The position numbers and the translations under genes were made by a program. Positions 7,165 to 15,802 of a stretch of DNA of 64,000 bases are shown here, in pieces; position 1 is the first letter of the stretch, and each line of letters begins with the position of its first letter. A model generated the notes under the pieces. The model worked only from the letters and a program-made list of their open reading frames with translations, had not been told where the DNA came from and did not search any database. The stretch covers positions 1 to 64,000 of the forward strand of contig SZXW01000014.1 of NCBI GenBank assembly GCA_005862285.1, given 5' to 3'. Source of the DNA: Chlorobium sp. (GTDB taxonomy: Bacteria; Bacteroidota; Chlorobiia; Chlorobiales; Chlorobiaceae).

Positions 7165-9159
7165 TCAGAACTTGAGCATCGCTCCGAGATGAAATGAAGC
7201 CGGTGCACTGGTAAAACGCAGATCGTTACCGTCTCCATAGGTATCCCTGTCGCTGTACCATACCTTTTCAAATCTTGCAGCGAGCGAAAGCTGTTTCCAT
7301 GGCTTCAACGTGGCCAGCAGAATAAGAGATCTTCCTCTGCCGTTGTACATGCCCATATTGAACGTCAGCGGCAGGTCATCCTCGTAAACATAGACTGCGG
7401 CATCATAATCCTCGACGTTGAACACGGTAAAACGGGCTTTCATGTCCATGATCCCCCTTTTATAGCCAGCCTGCCCGCAGATCAGCTTTCCGTAGAAATC
7501 CTGATCTCCGGCAAGATATTTCCTAACAGCTCTTTTTATTTCCCCGAGCGCTCTAAAATGAAGATACCGGGAGATATCGATATCACAATCCAGACGGCAT
7601 CGATCGGTAATTTTCGGAAGGGCTGTCCATAACGGATATTTCGTTGTTCCCTGATTTTTCTGTTCCTCCTTGTATTTATGCTGCACCTGCAGATCCCAGG
7701 CCATTCCACCGGAGGGTTTCCATGTCAGGAATATTCTTGAATCATGCCCATCCGATGAGAACTGGCAGTGATCATCGAGCACCGGAAAACTGAACCAGTC
7801 GTAATAACCGCCTATCGAAAGGTTTTCAGCCAGCCTGACATTCAGTCCGGCATACACTCCTTTTTCATTGTCCGCATGATCGCCTCTTTCTGCGAAAGCA
7901 GATGCGAAGGGCGAATAGTAGCCCGTACCGTAATCACGCATTGTGACCAGGGCTGTAACACCATGCATCACTTCATAGTCGACGCCGATTTCCCATGACC
8001 GGTCAAATCCTGGTTTGTCAGTCCATGCCGCTTCCCCGAAAATGCCCAGTTTTCCAAAAGACAGATCGGCTTCAACTCCGCCAAGGTTGGCGGATGAATC
8101 GATACCTCCAAGAAATTTCAGCGGGATTCCGTAATCATAGTGCATCCAGGTCCCCCCTATTTTCCCGTTTATCGATGATGATTCAAGATTGCAGAGCAGA
8201 TTGCATCCGTAAACTTTCTCAGTCACATCATCCTTCCTGTTCCGTTCCGTCATGGTCCGATGATATCCCGATTCATCGAAACTGGTGATGATACCACTGG
8301 TTTTATTTATTATCGCATCGATGAGGTTCGCCGAATAGAACGCCGTCAATGCAAACGGCTTCAATTCTATCGTAGCTGCCGCACCCTGGAAAAAGCCATA
8401 CTCCGAACCGGATGCATAAGGAGATAGACGTTTGGACGAAAGCCTGATACTGCCGGAAAGGTCCGACCCACTCGTATAATATCGTCCTTGGCCGATAATG
8501 AGACCTTCACCGAAGTTCAATTCGTAATTGCCGACAACAAGATTTTTAACGATTCCGAGATCGGTTGCGCTAACGCTCATCGAGATGAAATCTGAAAATT
8601 CGGGTTCTCCTATATCTTTCTCATCGACGATACTGACTTTCCAGTTTGAATAGGCGAACTGCAGCCGATTATAGGTCTTGTAATTGTCCCCGGCATAATT
8701 ACCGTTGATAATCCCCTTCCTCGGCGGTGTTTCCCAAAGAACCCTGCTGTACAGGCTACCGCTGAATTCATCGAGGGATTTCGCTTCACGAACATCCGGT
8801 TCGGCAGCGAAACTGATGTATGGCACTATACTCTCGGCTTTTCGCCGGCCTATGATTTCGGCAAGCTGGTCAATTGAATCAATCGTTCGCTTTTTTCGTC
8901 TTTTGACTATACCGTGAATATCACTGCTGCCAAGCCACGGCAACAGGCGCAATTCATCAGGTACGGCACTGTTGATCCTTACCGGCTTCTGTTTCAAATC
9001 TTCCAGATCTTCGAAGAGTTTGTCGATATTCCCTGTAATCTCGCCTTTGTCAACAAGGTCTTCGATAGTATTCCCGGCAATACACGATACAGGGCGGAAA
9101 CATGCAGCGAGAAATAAAAAAACAAACGTCATGGCCGTTCTCAGGACATGACGTTTCAT
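7165..9159 (-). CDS. Helix-hairpin-helix protein with predicted outer-membrane beta-barrel
   Basis: The N-terminus MKRHVLRTAMTFVFLFLAAC is a signal peptide; LAAC could be a lipobox, or cleavage may fall later. Residues about 60-130 form ComEA-like HhH sequence (VRINSAVPDELRLLPWL, then IDSIDQLAEIIGRRKAESIV). The remaining ~500 residues are strand-rich with alternating aromatics and end in phenylalanine (HLGAMLKF), as outer-membrane barrels do. The start at 9159 puts the signal peptide at the N-terminus; two in-frame ATGs lie upstream (9180, 9186). It is last in the run hisH-hisA-scpB-rluB. The family is known in Bacteroidota/Chlorobiota but its function is not established; a DNA-related surface role is speculation from the HhH part. 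Confidence 0.8.
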   Translation of the reverse strand: MKRHVLRTAMTFVFLFLAACFRPVSCIAGNTIEDLVDKGEITGNIDKLFEDLEDLKQKPVRINSAVPDELRLLPWLGSSDIHGIVKRRKKRTIDSIDQLAEIIGRRKAESIVPYISFAAEPDVREAKSLDEFSGSLYSRVLWETPPRKGIINGNYAGDNYKTYNRLQFAYSNWKVSIVDEKDIGEPEFSDFISMSVSATDLGIVKNLVVGNYELNFGEGLIIGQGRYYTSGSDLSGSIRLSSKRLSPYASGSEYGFFQGAAATIELKPFALTAFYSANLIDAIINKTSGIITSFDESGYHRTMTERNRKDDVTEKVYGCNLLCNLESSSINGKIGGTWMHYDYGIPLKFLGGIDSSANLGGVEADLSFGKLGIFGEAAWTDKPGFDRSWEIGVDYEVMHGVTALVTMRDYGTGYYSPFASAFAERGDHADNEKGVYAGLNVRLAENLSIGGYYDWFSFPVLDDHCQFSSDGHDSRIFLTWKPSGGMAWDLQVQHKYKEEQKNQGTTKYPLWTALPKITDRCRLDCDIDISRYLHFRALGEIKRAVRKYLAGDQDFYGKLICGQAGYKRGIMDMKARFTVFNVEDYDAAVYVYEDDLPLTFNMGMYNGRGRSLILLATLKPWKQLSLAARFEKVWYSDRDTYGDGNDLRFTSAPASFHLGAMLKF

Positions 9160-9222
9160 GAAATAAGGAAGATGTTCCATAGCCATGATGGTTTTGTGTT
9201 TTCAACAAAACCGGATCAGGGC

Positions 9223-9966
9223 TCAGGGGTTTTCTACGAGTTTATAGAGTTCCCTAACTTCGTTACGGCTCAGATACCGCCATTCGCCCCGCCGGAGTTC
9301 TCCGGCCTGAAGGCCTGCATATGCAACCCTTTCAAGCCTTTTTACCGTAAAACCGAGGGTTTCGAACATTCTCCTTACCTGGTGATTCTTGCCTTCATGA
9401 ATGCTCAGGAGCACCTGCAGACCGTCATCAAGGATTTTTGCCCTGCAGGGACTGACTTTTTCCCCGGTGTCCTTCAATCGCATACCACCTGTCAATTGCA
9501 GCAGATGTTTTTGCGTAAATTTTTCGTCAAGCAGAGCAATATACTCTTTTTTTACATTTGACGAAGGATGGGTAAGTTTATTCGCAAGAATTCCGTCATT
9601 GGTCAGCAATAGAACTCCGGTTGTTTTTCTGTCCAGCCTTCCGACCGGAAAAACCCTCTCTTCGGAATCAATGCAATCGAGCACCGTTTCACGGTTTCTT
9701 TCATCACTGCTGGTTGTGATCACATTTCTCGGTTTATTGAGAAGGATGTAGACTTTCCGTTTTTCAGGACACGCAAACTCCTTGCCGTCGACGATAACTT
9801 CGTCACGGCCAGTATCTATTTTAAAACCGGGAGTGGATATCACCTTGCCGTTCACCATCACCCTTCCCTGAATGACAAGTTCGTCGGCCGCCCGCCGTGA
9901 GGCAATGCCGCACAATGCAAGGAAACGGTTGATCCTTACCTGGTCATCTTTACCGGTACTTTTCAT
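9223..9966 (-). CDS. rluB: rRNA pseudouridine synthase, RsuA/RluB family
   Basis: Isomerises a uridine in ribosomal RNA to pseudouridine. The 247-residue protein has an N-terminal S4 RNA-binding domain (RINRFLALCGIASRRAADELVIQGRVMVNG) and a catalytic domain with VFPVGRLDRKTTGVLLLTNDG, whose aspartate is the nucleophile. The C-terminal EGKNHQVRRMFETLGFTVKRLERV is typical of the RsuA/RluB branch; RluB is favoured because scpB-rluB is a common gene pair. It lies 22 bases downstream of scpB in the same direction. Confidence 0.9.
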   Translation of the reverse strand: MKSTGKDDQVRINRFLALCGIASRRAADELVIQGRVMVNGKVISTPGFKIDTGRDEVIVDGKEFACPEKRKVYILLNKPRNVITTSSDERNRETVLDCIDSEERVFPVGRLDRKTTGVLLLTNDGILANKLTHPSSNVKKEYIALLDEKFTQKHLLQLTGGMRLKDTGEKVSPCRAKILDDGLQVLLSIHEGKNHQVRRMFETLGFTVKRLERVAYAGLQAGELRRGEWRYLSRNEVRELYKLVENP

Positions 9967-9988
9967 AGGGTATCAATACTGATAATTC

Positions 9989-10615
9989 TCAGAATAGTAA
10001 TCGCTGTGCTTCGTCCTGATCGGACATGGCCGGTTTATCTTCCTGCTCCTGCATGATCTCCTTTATCTCGCGCAATTTCGGAAGATCCTTCAGGGAGGTC
10101 AGATGGAAAAGGTCGAGGAAATCCTTTGTCGTTACATACTGAAGGGGCTTGCCAGGAGAATCCGCCCGGCCGCACACTTCGATGAAGCCGCGGTTTAGAA
10201 GTTTCTCAAGGGCGTATTCAGGGCTTACTCCCCGGATCTGCTGGATTTCGCCTCTTGTTACCGGCTGATTGTATGCGACGACAGACAGTACTTCAAGCAC
10301 CGAGCGGGAGAGCCTTCTCCGTATTTTCGGGGCCAGGAGTTTTTTCAGGAGATCGGCAAACTCCGGGCTGGAAAGAAACCTGTACCCTCCTGCAATACGA
10401 TGGATACGAAAGCTTCTTCCTGTCTCCTCATATTCGGTGTTGAGCTTTTCAACAATCTCATGCAGCATTCCGGAATCGAGATTCCTGCCGGTAACCAGCC
10501 GGATGGTCTGGAGAGTCACTGCTTCCTCAGAAGCAAAAATGATCGCCTCGATCTGCTGCTGCAAAGGCAAATCTTCCTTCGTCACGTTTTCCGCCAGGTT
10601 TTCGGGTGATTGCAC
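9989..10615 (-). CDS. scpB: Segregation and condensation protein B
   Basis: Kleisin-associated subunit of the SMC-ScpAB condensin complex, needed for chromosome compaction and segregation. The 208-residue product contains two winged-helix domains; recognisable stretches are EAIIFASEEAVTLQTIRLVTG, FRIHRIAGGYRFLSSPEFADLL and SVVAYNQPVTRGEIQQIRGV. Translation appears to begin at a GTG (10613-10615) that overlaps the hisA stop by one base, suggesting coupling. scpA is not in the window. Confidence 0.92.
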   Translation of the reverse strand: MQSPENLAENVTKEDLPLQQQIEAIIFASEEAVTLQTIRLVTGRNLDSGMLHEIVEKLNTEYEETGRSFRIHRIAGGYRFLSSPEFADLLKKLLAPKIRRRLSRSVLEVLSVVAYNQPVTRGEIQQIRGVSPEYALEKLLNRGFIEVCGRADSPGKPLQYVTTKDFLDLFHLTSLKDLPKLREIKEIMQEQEDKPAMSDQDEAQRLLF

Positions 10616-11385
10616 TACTTTTTGCGGGCTGTCGAATAATTATGGTCGATGCAGATACCCGGCTCATAATGGTACCACAGCTTCTGGCAGGGAAAGTTGC
10701 ACTCGTAAAAAGCCTTGCCGATAATCACGGAATCGACACCAAGCGGTCGCAGGGATTCCAGCTTCATCAGATCTTTGAAACTGGTAACGCCTCCGGACGC
10801 GGTAATTTTCATACGGGCTTTTTCCGCAAATTTTTTTGTGCTTTCGTAACCGACACCCTGAAGCATACCATCCCGGCTGATATCGGTATATACAATACGT
10901 TCAACCCCCATTTCCTTCATCTGCAGGGCAAGATCGTAATCTTTCATACCGCTGCTTTCAGTCCATCCATTGATTTTCGGAACACCGTTTTCGGCATCGA
11001 TTCCTACCACGATCTGGGATGACCGGTATGTCTTGAGGACTTCTTCAATAAGTTTCGGGTTCGTAACAGCAGCCGAACCGATAACAACACGTCCTACCCC
11101 GATATCGAGGTACCGTTTCACGGCATCTGCTGTACGTATACCTCCCCCGACCTGTACCGGAATATCGAGTTCATCGACAATACCCCTGATTTTATCGAAA
11201 TTCGCCATCTCCCCTGTCAGGGCGGCATCGAGATCGACAATATGGAGCATCTTGGCATTCTGTTTGCGCCAGATAATCGCCATGTCCAATGGGTTGTCGA
11301 GATATATTTTCTCCTGGGCGAAATCTCCACGGGTCAGCCTTACACATTTCCCGTCCTTGATATCTATAGCTGGAATAATCAACAT
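10615..11385 (-). CDS. hisA: ProFAR isomerase
   Basis: Phosphoribosylformimino-5-aminoimidazole carboxamide ribotide isomerase, an Amadori rearrangement step of histidine synthesis. The 256-residue TIM barrel begins MLIIPAIDIKDGKCVRLTRG, with the catalytic aspartate in AIDI. It contains VQVGGGIRTADAVKRYLDIG, a second catalytic aspartate in YTDISRDGMLQGV, and ASGGVTSFKDLMKL. The start at 11385 is set by homology. hisH lies 22 bases upstream in the same operon; hisI is elsewhere (23233). Confidence 0.95.
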   Translation of the reverse strand: MLIIPAIDIKDGKCVRLTRGDFAQEKIYLDNPLDMAIIWRKQNAKMLHIVDLDAALTGEMANFDKIRGIVDELDIPVQVGGGIRTADAVKRYLDIGVGRVVIGSAAVTNPKLIEEVLKTYRSSQIVVGIDAENGVPKINGWTESSGMKDYDLALQMKEMGVERIVYTDISRDGMLQGVGYESTKKFAEKARMKITASGGVTSFKDLMKLESLRPLGVDSVIIGKAFYECNFPCQKLWYHYEPGICIDHNYSTARKK

Positions 11386-11407
11386 ATGTAATAATAGAAA
11401 AACGTTT

Positions 11408-12013
11408 TCAGCACCCTGCAAAGTTTTTCAGGACCTGCAATCCTGCGTCCGAGCTCTTCTCAGGGTGAAACTGCACAGCAAAAATACCATTTTTTTCAAT
11501 GGCTGAACAAAAGTTTTTTCCCGCAAAATGGGTGGTTGCAGCGACGAAATCCGGGGAATCCGGTAAACAGTAATATGAATGCACGAAATAGAAAAAGGAA
11601 TGATCGGGAATCCCCCTGAAAAGCAAACTCTCTTTCTGCTGGTCTACAGAGTTCCATCCTATCTGGGGAATTTTATCGGTTTCGCTCCTGAAACGGAGAA
11701 CTTTACCCGGAATCAGGTTCAACCCTTTGTTGTCACCCATTTCTTCGCTTTCGGTTAAAAGCAGCTGCATACCGAGGCAGATCCCGAACATTTGTCCGCC
11801 TTTATCGATAAACTCGAGCAACGCTTCGGAAAAGCCGGATGCATTGAGGGAAGCAATCGCCTGTCCGAACGCTCCCACGCCGGGAAGCAGTACTTTTCCA
11901 TGTCCTTTAAGTTTCAATGGATCGCTGCTGACAACAGTCCTGATCCCGAGATATTCAAATGCCTTGACAACCGATCGAAGATTTCCGGCACCGTAATCAG
12001 CAATAAAAACCAT
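11408..12013 (-). CDS. hisH: Imidazole glycerol phosphate synthase, glutaminase subunit
   Basis: Class I glutamine amidotransferase that supplies ammonia to HisF in histidine synthesis. The 201-residue protein begins VFIADYGAGNLRSVVKAFEY. It has the nucleophile cysteine in GICLGMQLLL and the catalytic His-Glu in AVQFHPEKSS near the C-terminus. The start at 12013 is chosen over an upstream in-frame ATG because the family begins at this point. First gene of the leftward hisH-hisA-scpB-rluB run and divergent from nfnA. The partner hisF is not in this window. Confidence 0.95.
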   Translation of the reverse strand: MVFIADYGAGNLRSVVKAFEYLGIRTVVSSDPLKLKGHGKVLLPGVGAFGQAIASLNASGFSEALLEFIDKGGQMFGICLGMQLLLTESEEMGDNKGLNLIPGKVLRFRSETDKIPQIGWNSVDQQKESLLFRGIPDHSFFYFVHSYYCLPDSPDFVAATTHFAGKNFCSAIEKNGIFAVQFHPEKSSDAGLQVLKNFAGC

Positions 12014-12036
12014 GAAAAAATATTTTAAAATTGCAT

Positions 12037-12058
12037 GTAATGTTCCGCAAAACATTAC
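12037..12058. promoter_or_regulatory. Perfect inverted repeat in the hisH/nfnA divergent promoter region
   Basis: GTAATGTT and AACATTAC form perfect 8-base arms around the 6-base spacer CCGCAA. It sits 24 bases upstream of the hisH start and 122 bases upstream of nfnA. The shape suits a dimeric regulator binding site or a small hairpin in the hisH leader. No regulator is identified. Confidence 0.4.
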
Positions 12059-12180
12059 GGAAAGTTCGAATTCCGGTTTTCGAATGATTTTTTTTATTGA
12101 AATAAATTAGCTATCATGAATACTTTTTAGCCTTACCTGAAACCGGCATATTTCCATTATCATACGAAACCGAAGAACCA

Positions 12181-13026
12181 ATGTATAAAATTGTTTCTGC
12201 AATTTTTTTAGCTGAAAATATCAAAAAAATTGAAATAGAGGCCCCGAGGATCGCAAAAAAAAGAAAGGCCGGTCAGTTTGTCATGTTAAGGGTCAACGAA
12301 AACGGGGAACGGGTACCGCTCACCATAGCCGGTTCCGATCCTGAAAAAGGAACCATTTCCATCATTGTACAGGGAATGGGAAAAACGACAAGAGAGCTGA
12401 ACAGCAAAGAAGCCGGTGATACGATCAGCGATATTGTAGGCCCGCTCGGAACTCCTTCACACATCGAAAATTTCGGTACAGCTGTCAGCATCGGCGGTGG
12501 TGTCGGTACGGCTATCGCATACCCGACTGCCGTGGCACTGAAGGAAGCAGGTAATTATGTCATTACCATCAACGGTGCCAGGACAAAAGACCTCGTGATA
12601 CTTGAAAACGAGATGAAAGCTGTCAGCGATGAAGCTTATATCACAACTGATGACGGGTCATACGGTTTTCACGGATTCGTGACTCAGAAGCTGCAGGAGC
12701 TGATAGATTCCGGAAAAAAGATCGATTTCGTGCTCGCTATCGGTCCTATCCCGATGATGAAAGCTGTCGCCGAGGTCACCCGGCCTTATGGCATCAGGAC
12801 GGTGGTCAGCCTTAACCCTGTCATGATAGACGGCACCGGAATGTGCGGCGGATGCAGGGTCACTGTTGGTGGAGAAACCAGATTCGCCTGTGTCGACGGA
12901 CCTGAGTTCGATGCCCATCAGGTCGACTTCAGGAACCTTTCGGACAGAAACAAGCTTTACCTCGCTGAAGAAAAGCAGTCGAACGAAACATTTTCACACC
13001 GTTGCCGGCTTGGCGACAGGAATTGA
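12181..13026 (+). CDS. nfnA: Ferredoxin/NAD(P)H oxidoreductase small subunit (NfnA/SudB type)
   Basis: FAD- and [2Fe-2S]-containing subunit of the NADH-dependent ferredoxin:NADP oxidoreductase family, also annotated as sulfide dehydrogenase SudB. The 281-residue protein has a ferredoxin-reductase FAD domain (GQFVMLRVNENGERVPLTIA), an NAD domain (SIGGGVGTAIAYPTAVAL), and a C-terminal cysteine motif for the cluster (GTGMCGGCRVTVGGETRFAC). nfnB follows after 101 bases. In a green sulfur bacterium the pair would move electrons between photosynthetically reduced ferredoxin, NADH and NADPH; whether it bifurcates cannot be read from sequence. Confidence 0.88.
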   Translation: MYKIVSAIFLAENIKKIEIEAPRIAKKRKAGQFVMLRVNENGERVPLTIAGSDPEKGTISIIVQGMGKTTRELNSKEAGDTISDIVGPLGTPSHIENFGTAVSIGGGVGTAIAYPTAVALKEAGNYVITINGARTKDLVILENEMKAVSDEAYITTDDGSYGFHGFVTQKLQELIDSGKKIDFVLAIGPIPMMKAVAEVTRPYGIRTVVSLNPVMIDGTGMCGGCRVTVGGETRFACVDGPEFDAHQVDFRNLSDRNKLYLAEEKQSNETFSHRCRLGDRN

Positions 13027-13127
13027 TACCGGATTTTCCGGGCACCGGGCCATCAGGTTAACTGCCGGACCATCTCTTTCCTTATGGCTTTTTTGCAGGA
13101 ATAAACACTTTTCAAGTACAACAGCAT

Positions 13128-14576
13128 ATGAGCGAAAAAAAAATCACGGCCAAAGAACGTCTTGCCATACCCCGTCAGGAAATGCCTGCCCAGAATCCGG
13201 CGGAGCGTATTCACAACTTCAACGAAGTTCATCTCGGATATTCGCCTGAAACGGCACAGATGGAAGCGATGCGCTGTATTCAGTGCAAAGACCCCGTCTG
13301 TATCAAGGGATGTCCGGTCAACATCAAGATCGACCAGTTCATCAAGCTGATCGCTGAAGGCGACTTTCTCGGCGCTGCCCGAAAAATCAAGGAAGACAAT
13401 GTGCTTCCCGCAATATGCGGCAGGGTCTGCCCACAGGAAGACCAGTGTGAAAAGACCTGTGTTCTCACCAAAAAATACACACCGGTCGCTATCGGCAACC
13501 TCGAGCGGTTTGCCGCGGACTACGAGCGCGAAAGCGGCAATGTCGAACTGCCGCTGGTTAAACCCTCAACAGGAAAGAAAGTTGCCGTGATCGGCAGCGG
13601 CCCTGCGGGACTGAGCTGCGCAAACGATTTGATCCAGCTGGGACATGCGGTCACGGTTTTCGAGGCATTGCACGAACTCGGCGGCGTTCTCATGTATGGT
13701 ATTCCCGAGTTCCGGCTCCCAAAGGAAATTGTCAGGGCTGAGCTTGAAGGGCTGAAAAAACTGGGTGTACAGTTTGTCACCAATTCCGTTGTAGGCCGAT
13801 CGGTAACCGTAGACGAACTTTTTGAAGAAGAGGGTTTCGATGCCGTTTTCATCGGCGTAGGCGCAGGCCTGCCATGGTTCATGGGCATTGCGGGTGAAAA
13901 CCTCCTCGGGGTTTACTCGGCGAATGAGTTCCTGACAAGGGTTAACCTGATGAAATCATATGACTTCCCCGTGCATGACACGCCGGTATTCAACTGCAAG
14001 GGAAAGAACGTTGCGGTTTTCGGCGGCGGAAACACGGCAATGGATGCGGTACGCACGGCAAAAAGGCTTGGCGCAGAACACGCCTATATCGTTTACCGCA
14101 GGTCGTTAGCTGAAATGCCTGCCAGGGAGGAAGAAATCCACCATGCACAGAAGGAAGGAATCGAGTTCATGCTCCTCATGAACCCGGTCGAGTTCATCGG
14201 AAACGATCAGCAGTGGCTCACCGGCGTGAAGCTCCTGAGGATGGAACTTGGCGAACCCGACGATTCAGGACGGCGCAAGCCGGTTCCGGTCCCAGGCTCG
14301 GAGTTAATACTGCCGATCGACATGGCAGTCATCTCTATCGGTAACGGTTCCAACCCGCTCATCAAGCAGACAACCCCGGACATCGAGGTCAGCAGGAAAG
14401 ATACTATCGTTGTCGATATCAATACCATGGCGACGTCCAAGGAGAACGTCTATGCAGGTGGCGATATCGTTACCGGCGGAGCGACGGTCATTCTTGCAAT
14501 GGGTGCCGGCCGGACCGCAGCAAAAGCGATCCATGAGAAACTGATGGGAACATCTCAAGGTTTCGAGGAGTGGTAG
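13128..14576 (+). CDS. nfnB: Ferredoxin/NAD(P)H oxidoreductase large subunit (NfnB/SudA, GltD-like)
   Basis: GltD-like flavoprotein that partners NfnA. The first 110 residues carry two [4Fe-4S] cysteine sets (CIQCKDPVCIKGCPVNIKID, then CGRVCPQEDQCEKTC). An FAD site follows at about residue 150 (VIGSGPAGLSCANDL), then an NADPH site (FGGGNTAMDAVRTAKRLGA), and a C-terminal FAD stretch (YAGGDIVTGGATVILAMGAG). The 482-residue length fits NfnB and homotetrameric GltA-type proteins. The adjacent NfnA favours the Nfn assignment over a stand-alone glutamate synthase subunit. A strong terminator hairpin follows at 14625. Confidence 0.88.
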   Translation: MSEKKITAKERLAIPRQEMPAQNPAERIHNFNEVHLGYSPETAQMEAMRCIQCKDPVCIKGCPVNIKIDQFIKLIAEGDFLGAARKIKEDNVLPAICGRVCPQEDQCEKTCVLTKKYTPVAIGNLERFAADYERESGNVELPLVKPSTGKKVAVIGSGPAGLSCANDLIQLGHAVTVFEALHELGGVLMYGIPEFRLPKEIVRAELEGLKKLGVQFVTNSVVGRSVTVDELFEEEGFDAVFIGVGAGLPWFMGIAGENLLGVYSANEFLTRVNLMKSYDFPVHDTPVFNCKGKNVAVFGGGNTAMDAVRTAKRLGAEHAYIVYRRSLAEMPAREEEIHHAQKEGIEFMLLMNPVEFIGNDQQWLTGVKLLRMELGEPDDSGRRKPVPVPGSELILPIDMAVISIGNGSNPLIKQTTPDIEVSRKDTIVVDINTMATSKENVYAGGDIVTGGATVILAMGAGRTAAKAIHEKLMGTSQGFEEW

Positions 14577-14624
14577 CAGTCACCCCTGTGAGATTCAGGA
14601 GATTGACGGATTTTTTCGATATTG

Positions 14625-14648
14625 AAGGGCGAACCGGTTTTCGCCCTT
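14625..14648 (+). terminator. Hairpin terminator after nfnB
   Basis: Perfect 9-base stem AAGGGCGAA/TTCGCCCTT with the 6-base loop CCGGTT, followed by a T-rich stretch. It separates nfnAB from nikR, whose start codon lies 31 bases further on. Confidence 0.65.
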
Positions 14649-14678
14649 TACTTTATTTATTATCTGGCATACAGCATC

Positions 14679-15086
14679 ATGAGCGACCTCTACCGTTTCG
14701 GTGTTTCTCTTGAAAAACAGCTGATCGAGGCTTTTGATCGGCACATCAATGCCCAGCATTACAAAACCCGGTCCGAGGCAATCAGGGACCTGATACGCGA
14801 GGAACTGGTAAGAAAACAATGGATTGAAGGAGGAACTGTAGCAGGAGCGATCGTGATGACCTATGATCATCACAAACGCGAGCTGGTCAATCTGCTCCTT
14901 GATATTCAGCATGATTTCCAGGAAACCATCATTTCAACGCAGCACGTTCACCTCGATCATCACCACTGCCTTGAAATCCTTGCAGTAAAAGGAAAAGCTG
15001 CAGACGTCGATAAACTTGCGACGACACTCAAAGTTCAGGTTGGCGTCAAGCATCTCAGTCTGAGCATCACATCATCAACTGAGTGA
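14679..15086 (+). CDS. nikR: Nickel-responsive transcriptional regulator NikR
   Basis: Ribbon-helix-helix DNA-binding protein with a C-terminal ACT-like nickel-sensing domain, 135 residues. The N-terminal LYRFGVSLEKQLIEAFDRHI is the RHH part. The high-affinity nickel ligands of Escherichia coli NikR (His76, His87, His89, Cys95) correspond here to His78 (IQHDF), His89, His91 and Cys97 in QHVHLDHHHC, all present. The start is set by homology; an in-frame upstream start lies inside the terminator hairpin. Its likely targets are the dyads at 15736 and 16629, upstream of the channel gene and of nikMN, which supports nickel rather than cobalt as the transported metal. Confidence 0.95.
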   Translation: MSDLYRFGVSLEKQLIEAFDRHINAQHYKTRSEAIRDLIREELVRKQWIEGGTVAGAIVMTYDHHKRELVNLLLDIQHDFQETIISTQHVHLDHHHCLEILAVKGKAADVDKLATTLKVQVGVKHLSLSITSSTE

Positions 15087-15269
15087 GAATCGCAAAGATC
15101 GGAAGAAACGCGGAATCACCCTGAGAAGAGAATAACTGATTTTACCGCAGGCTTATTTTGAATCCCCCTGTATCATGAAATACCGTTAATACAGGAAAAA
15201 ATGTCGTGCGCTCCAGCATTGAGAAACGGCAGAAAACTCGAACGCACGGCGGTGCATCATGAAAAAAAC

Positions 15270-15524
15270 TTATTCTTTGTTGCTGTAGGTACGAATACTC
15301 GCTATCGAATCGATATCGTAATAAGTGTTTATTGAAACCCCGCCCTCGTCTTCGGTAACCCTGAGAAAAAGATCGCTGATGAACAGGACAGCTTCTTCGT
15401 AAATTTTCCCCTCGTTAATCTGTAGTTTAACCCCTTTCCTGATTTTTCTCGACATCGTCCCGTGTAACGGCACCGAAGCATATTCGAGAACTTTTTCCCA
15501 GGTTTGCAGTGTATTACCAGCCAT
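15270..15524 (-). CDS. Small hypothetical protein, 84 aa
   Basis: Not recognised. The start at 15524 is supported by a good Shine-Dalgarno sequence (GGAG six bases upstream). The product is soluble and mixed helix/strand (LQTWEKVLEYASVPLHGTMS, EAVLFISDLFLRVTEDEGGV, YYDIDSIASIRTY), with no membrane segment. It is transcribed away from the channel gene at 15803, and nikR lies downstream convergently, so it interrupts the nickel block. A link to nickel is not supported by its sequence. Confidence 0.65.
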   Translation of the reverse strand: MAGNTLQTWEKVLEYASVPLHGTMSRKIRKGVKLQINEGKIYEEAVLFISDLFLRVTEDEGGVSINTYYDIDSIASIRTYSNKE

Positions 15525-15735
15525 CTTATCTCCTTTTTCAATAAATTCGAAAGTATATTGTATAAATTGGGGGGATCCGACAAAATCCCTTAATTTATCA
15601 GGTAAATAAAGGTTTTTATTAAACAATAAACAATATTTTTCTTTATTCCAGAAAAATATTGAAGCCAAATACCTTCAGATCTCAATCAACCGGAGGCAAA
15701 CGAAATATTGCCCTGCCGGGATTTCTTGCAATTCA

Positions 15736-15762
15736 GTGGCACTATTTTTATTTTTGTGCTAT
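15736..15762. promoter_or_regulatory. Candidate NikR operator upstream of the outer-membrane channel gene
   Basis: GTGGCAC, 13 AT-rich bases, then GTGCTAT, a dyad centred about 54 bases before the start codon at 15803. The left half and AT-rich spacer closely match the dyad at 16629 before nikMN. From memory, NikR sites outside enterobacteria follow GTGTTAC-N13/14-GTAACAC; the left half differs from that at two positions and the right half is poor. Confidence 0.45.
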
Positions 15763-15802
15763 TACACAGGGAAGTCTATCCATCTGATCCGCTATTGTCG
15801 CT

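Noticed and set aside
6849-7175. 108-codon frame running through the composite repeat
   Set aside because: It is translated heptamer repeat (Ser/Pro/Gln runs) and not a gene.
13128-14576. Assignment as glutamate synthase small subunit GltD
   Set aside because: The neighbouring NfnA-type subunit and absence of a large GltB gene favour the ferredoxin/NAD(P)H oxidoreductase.
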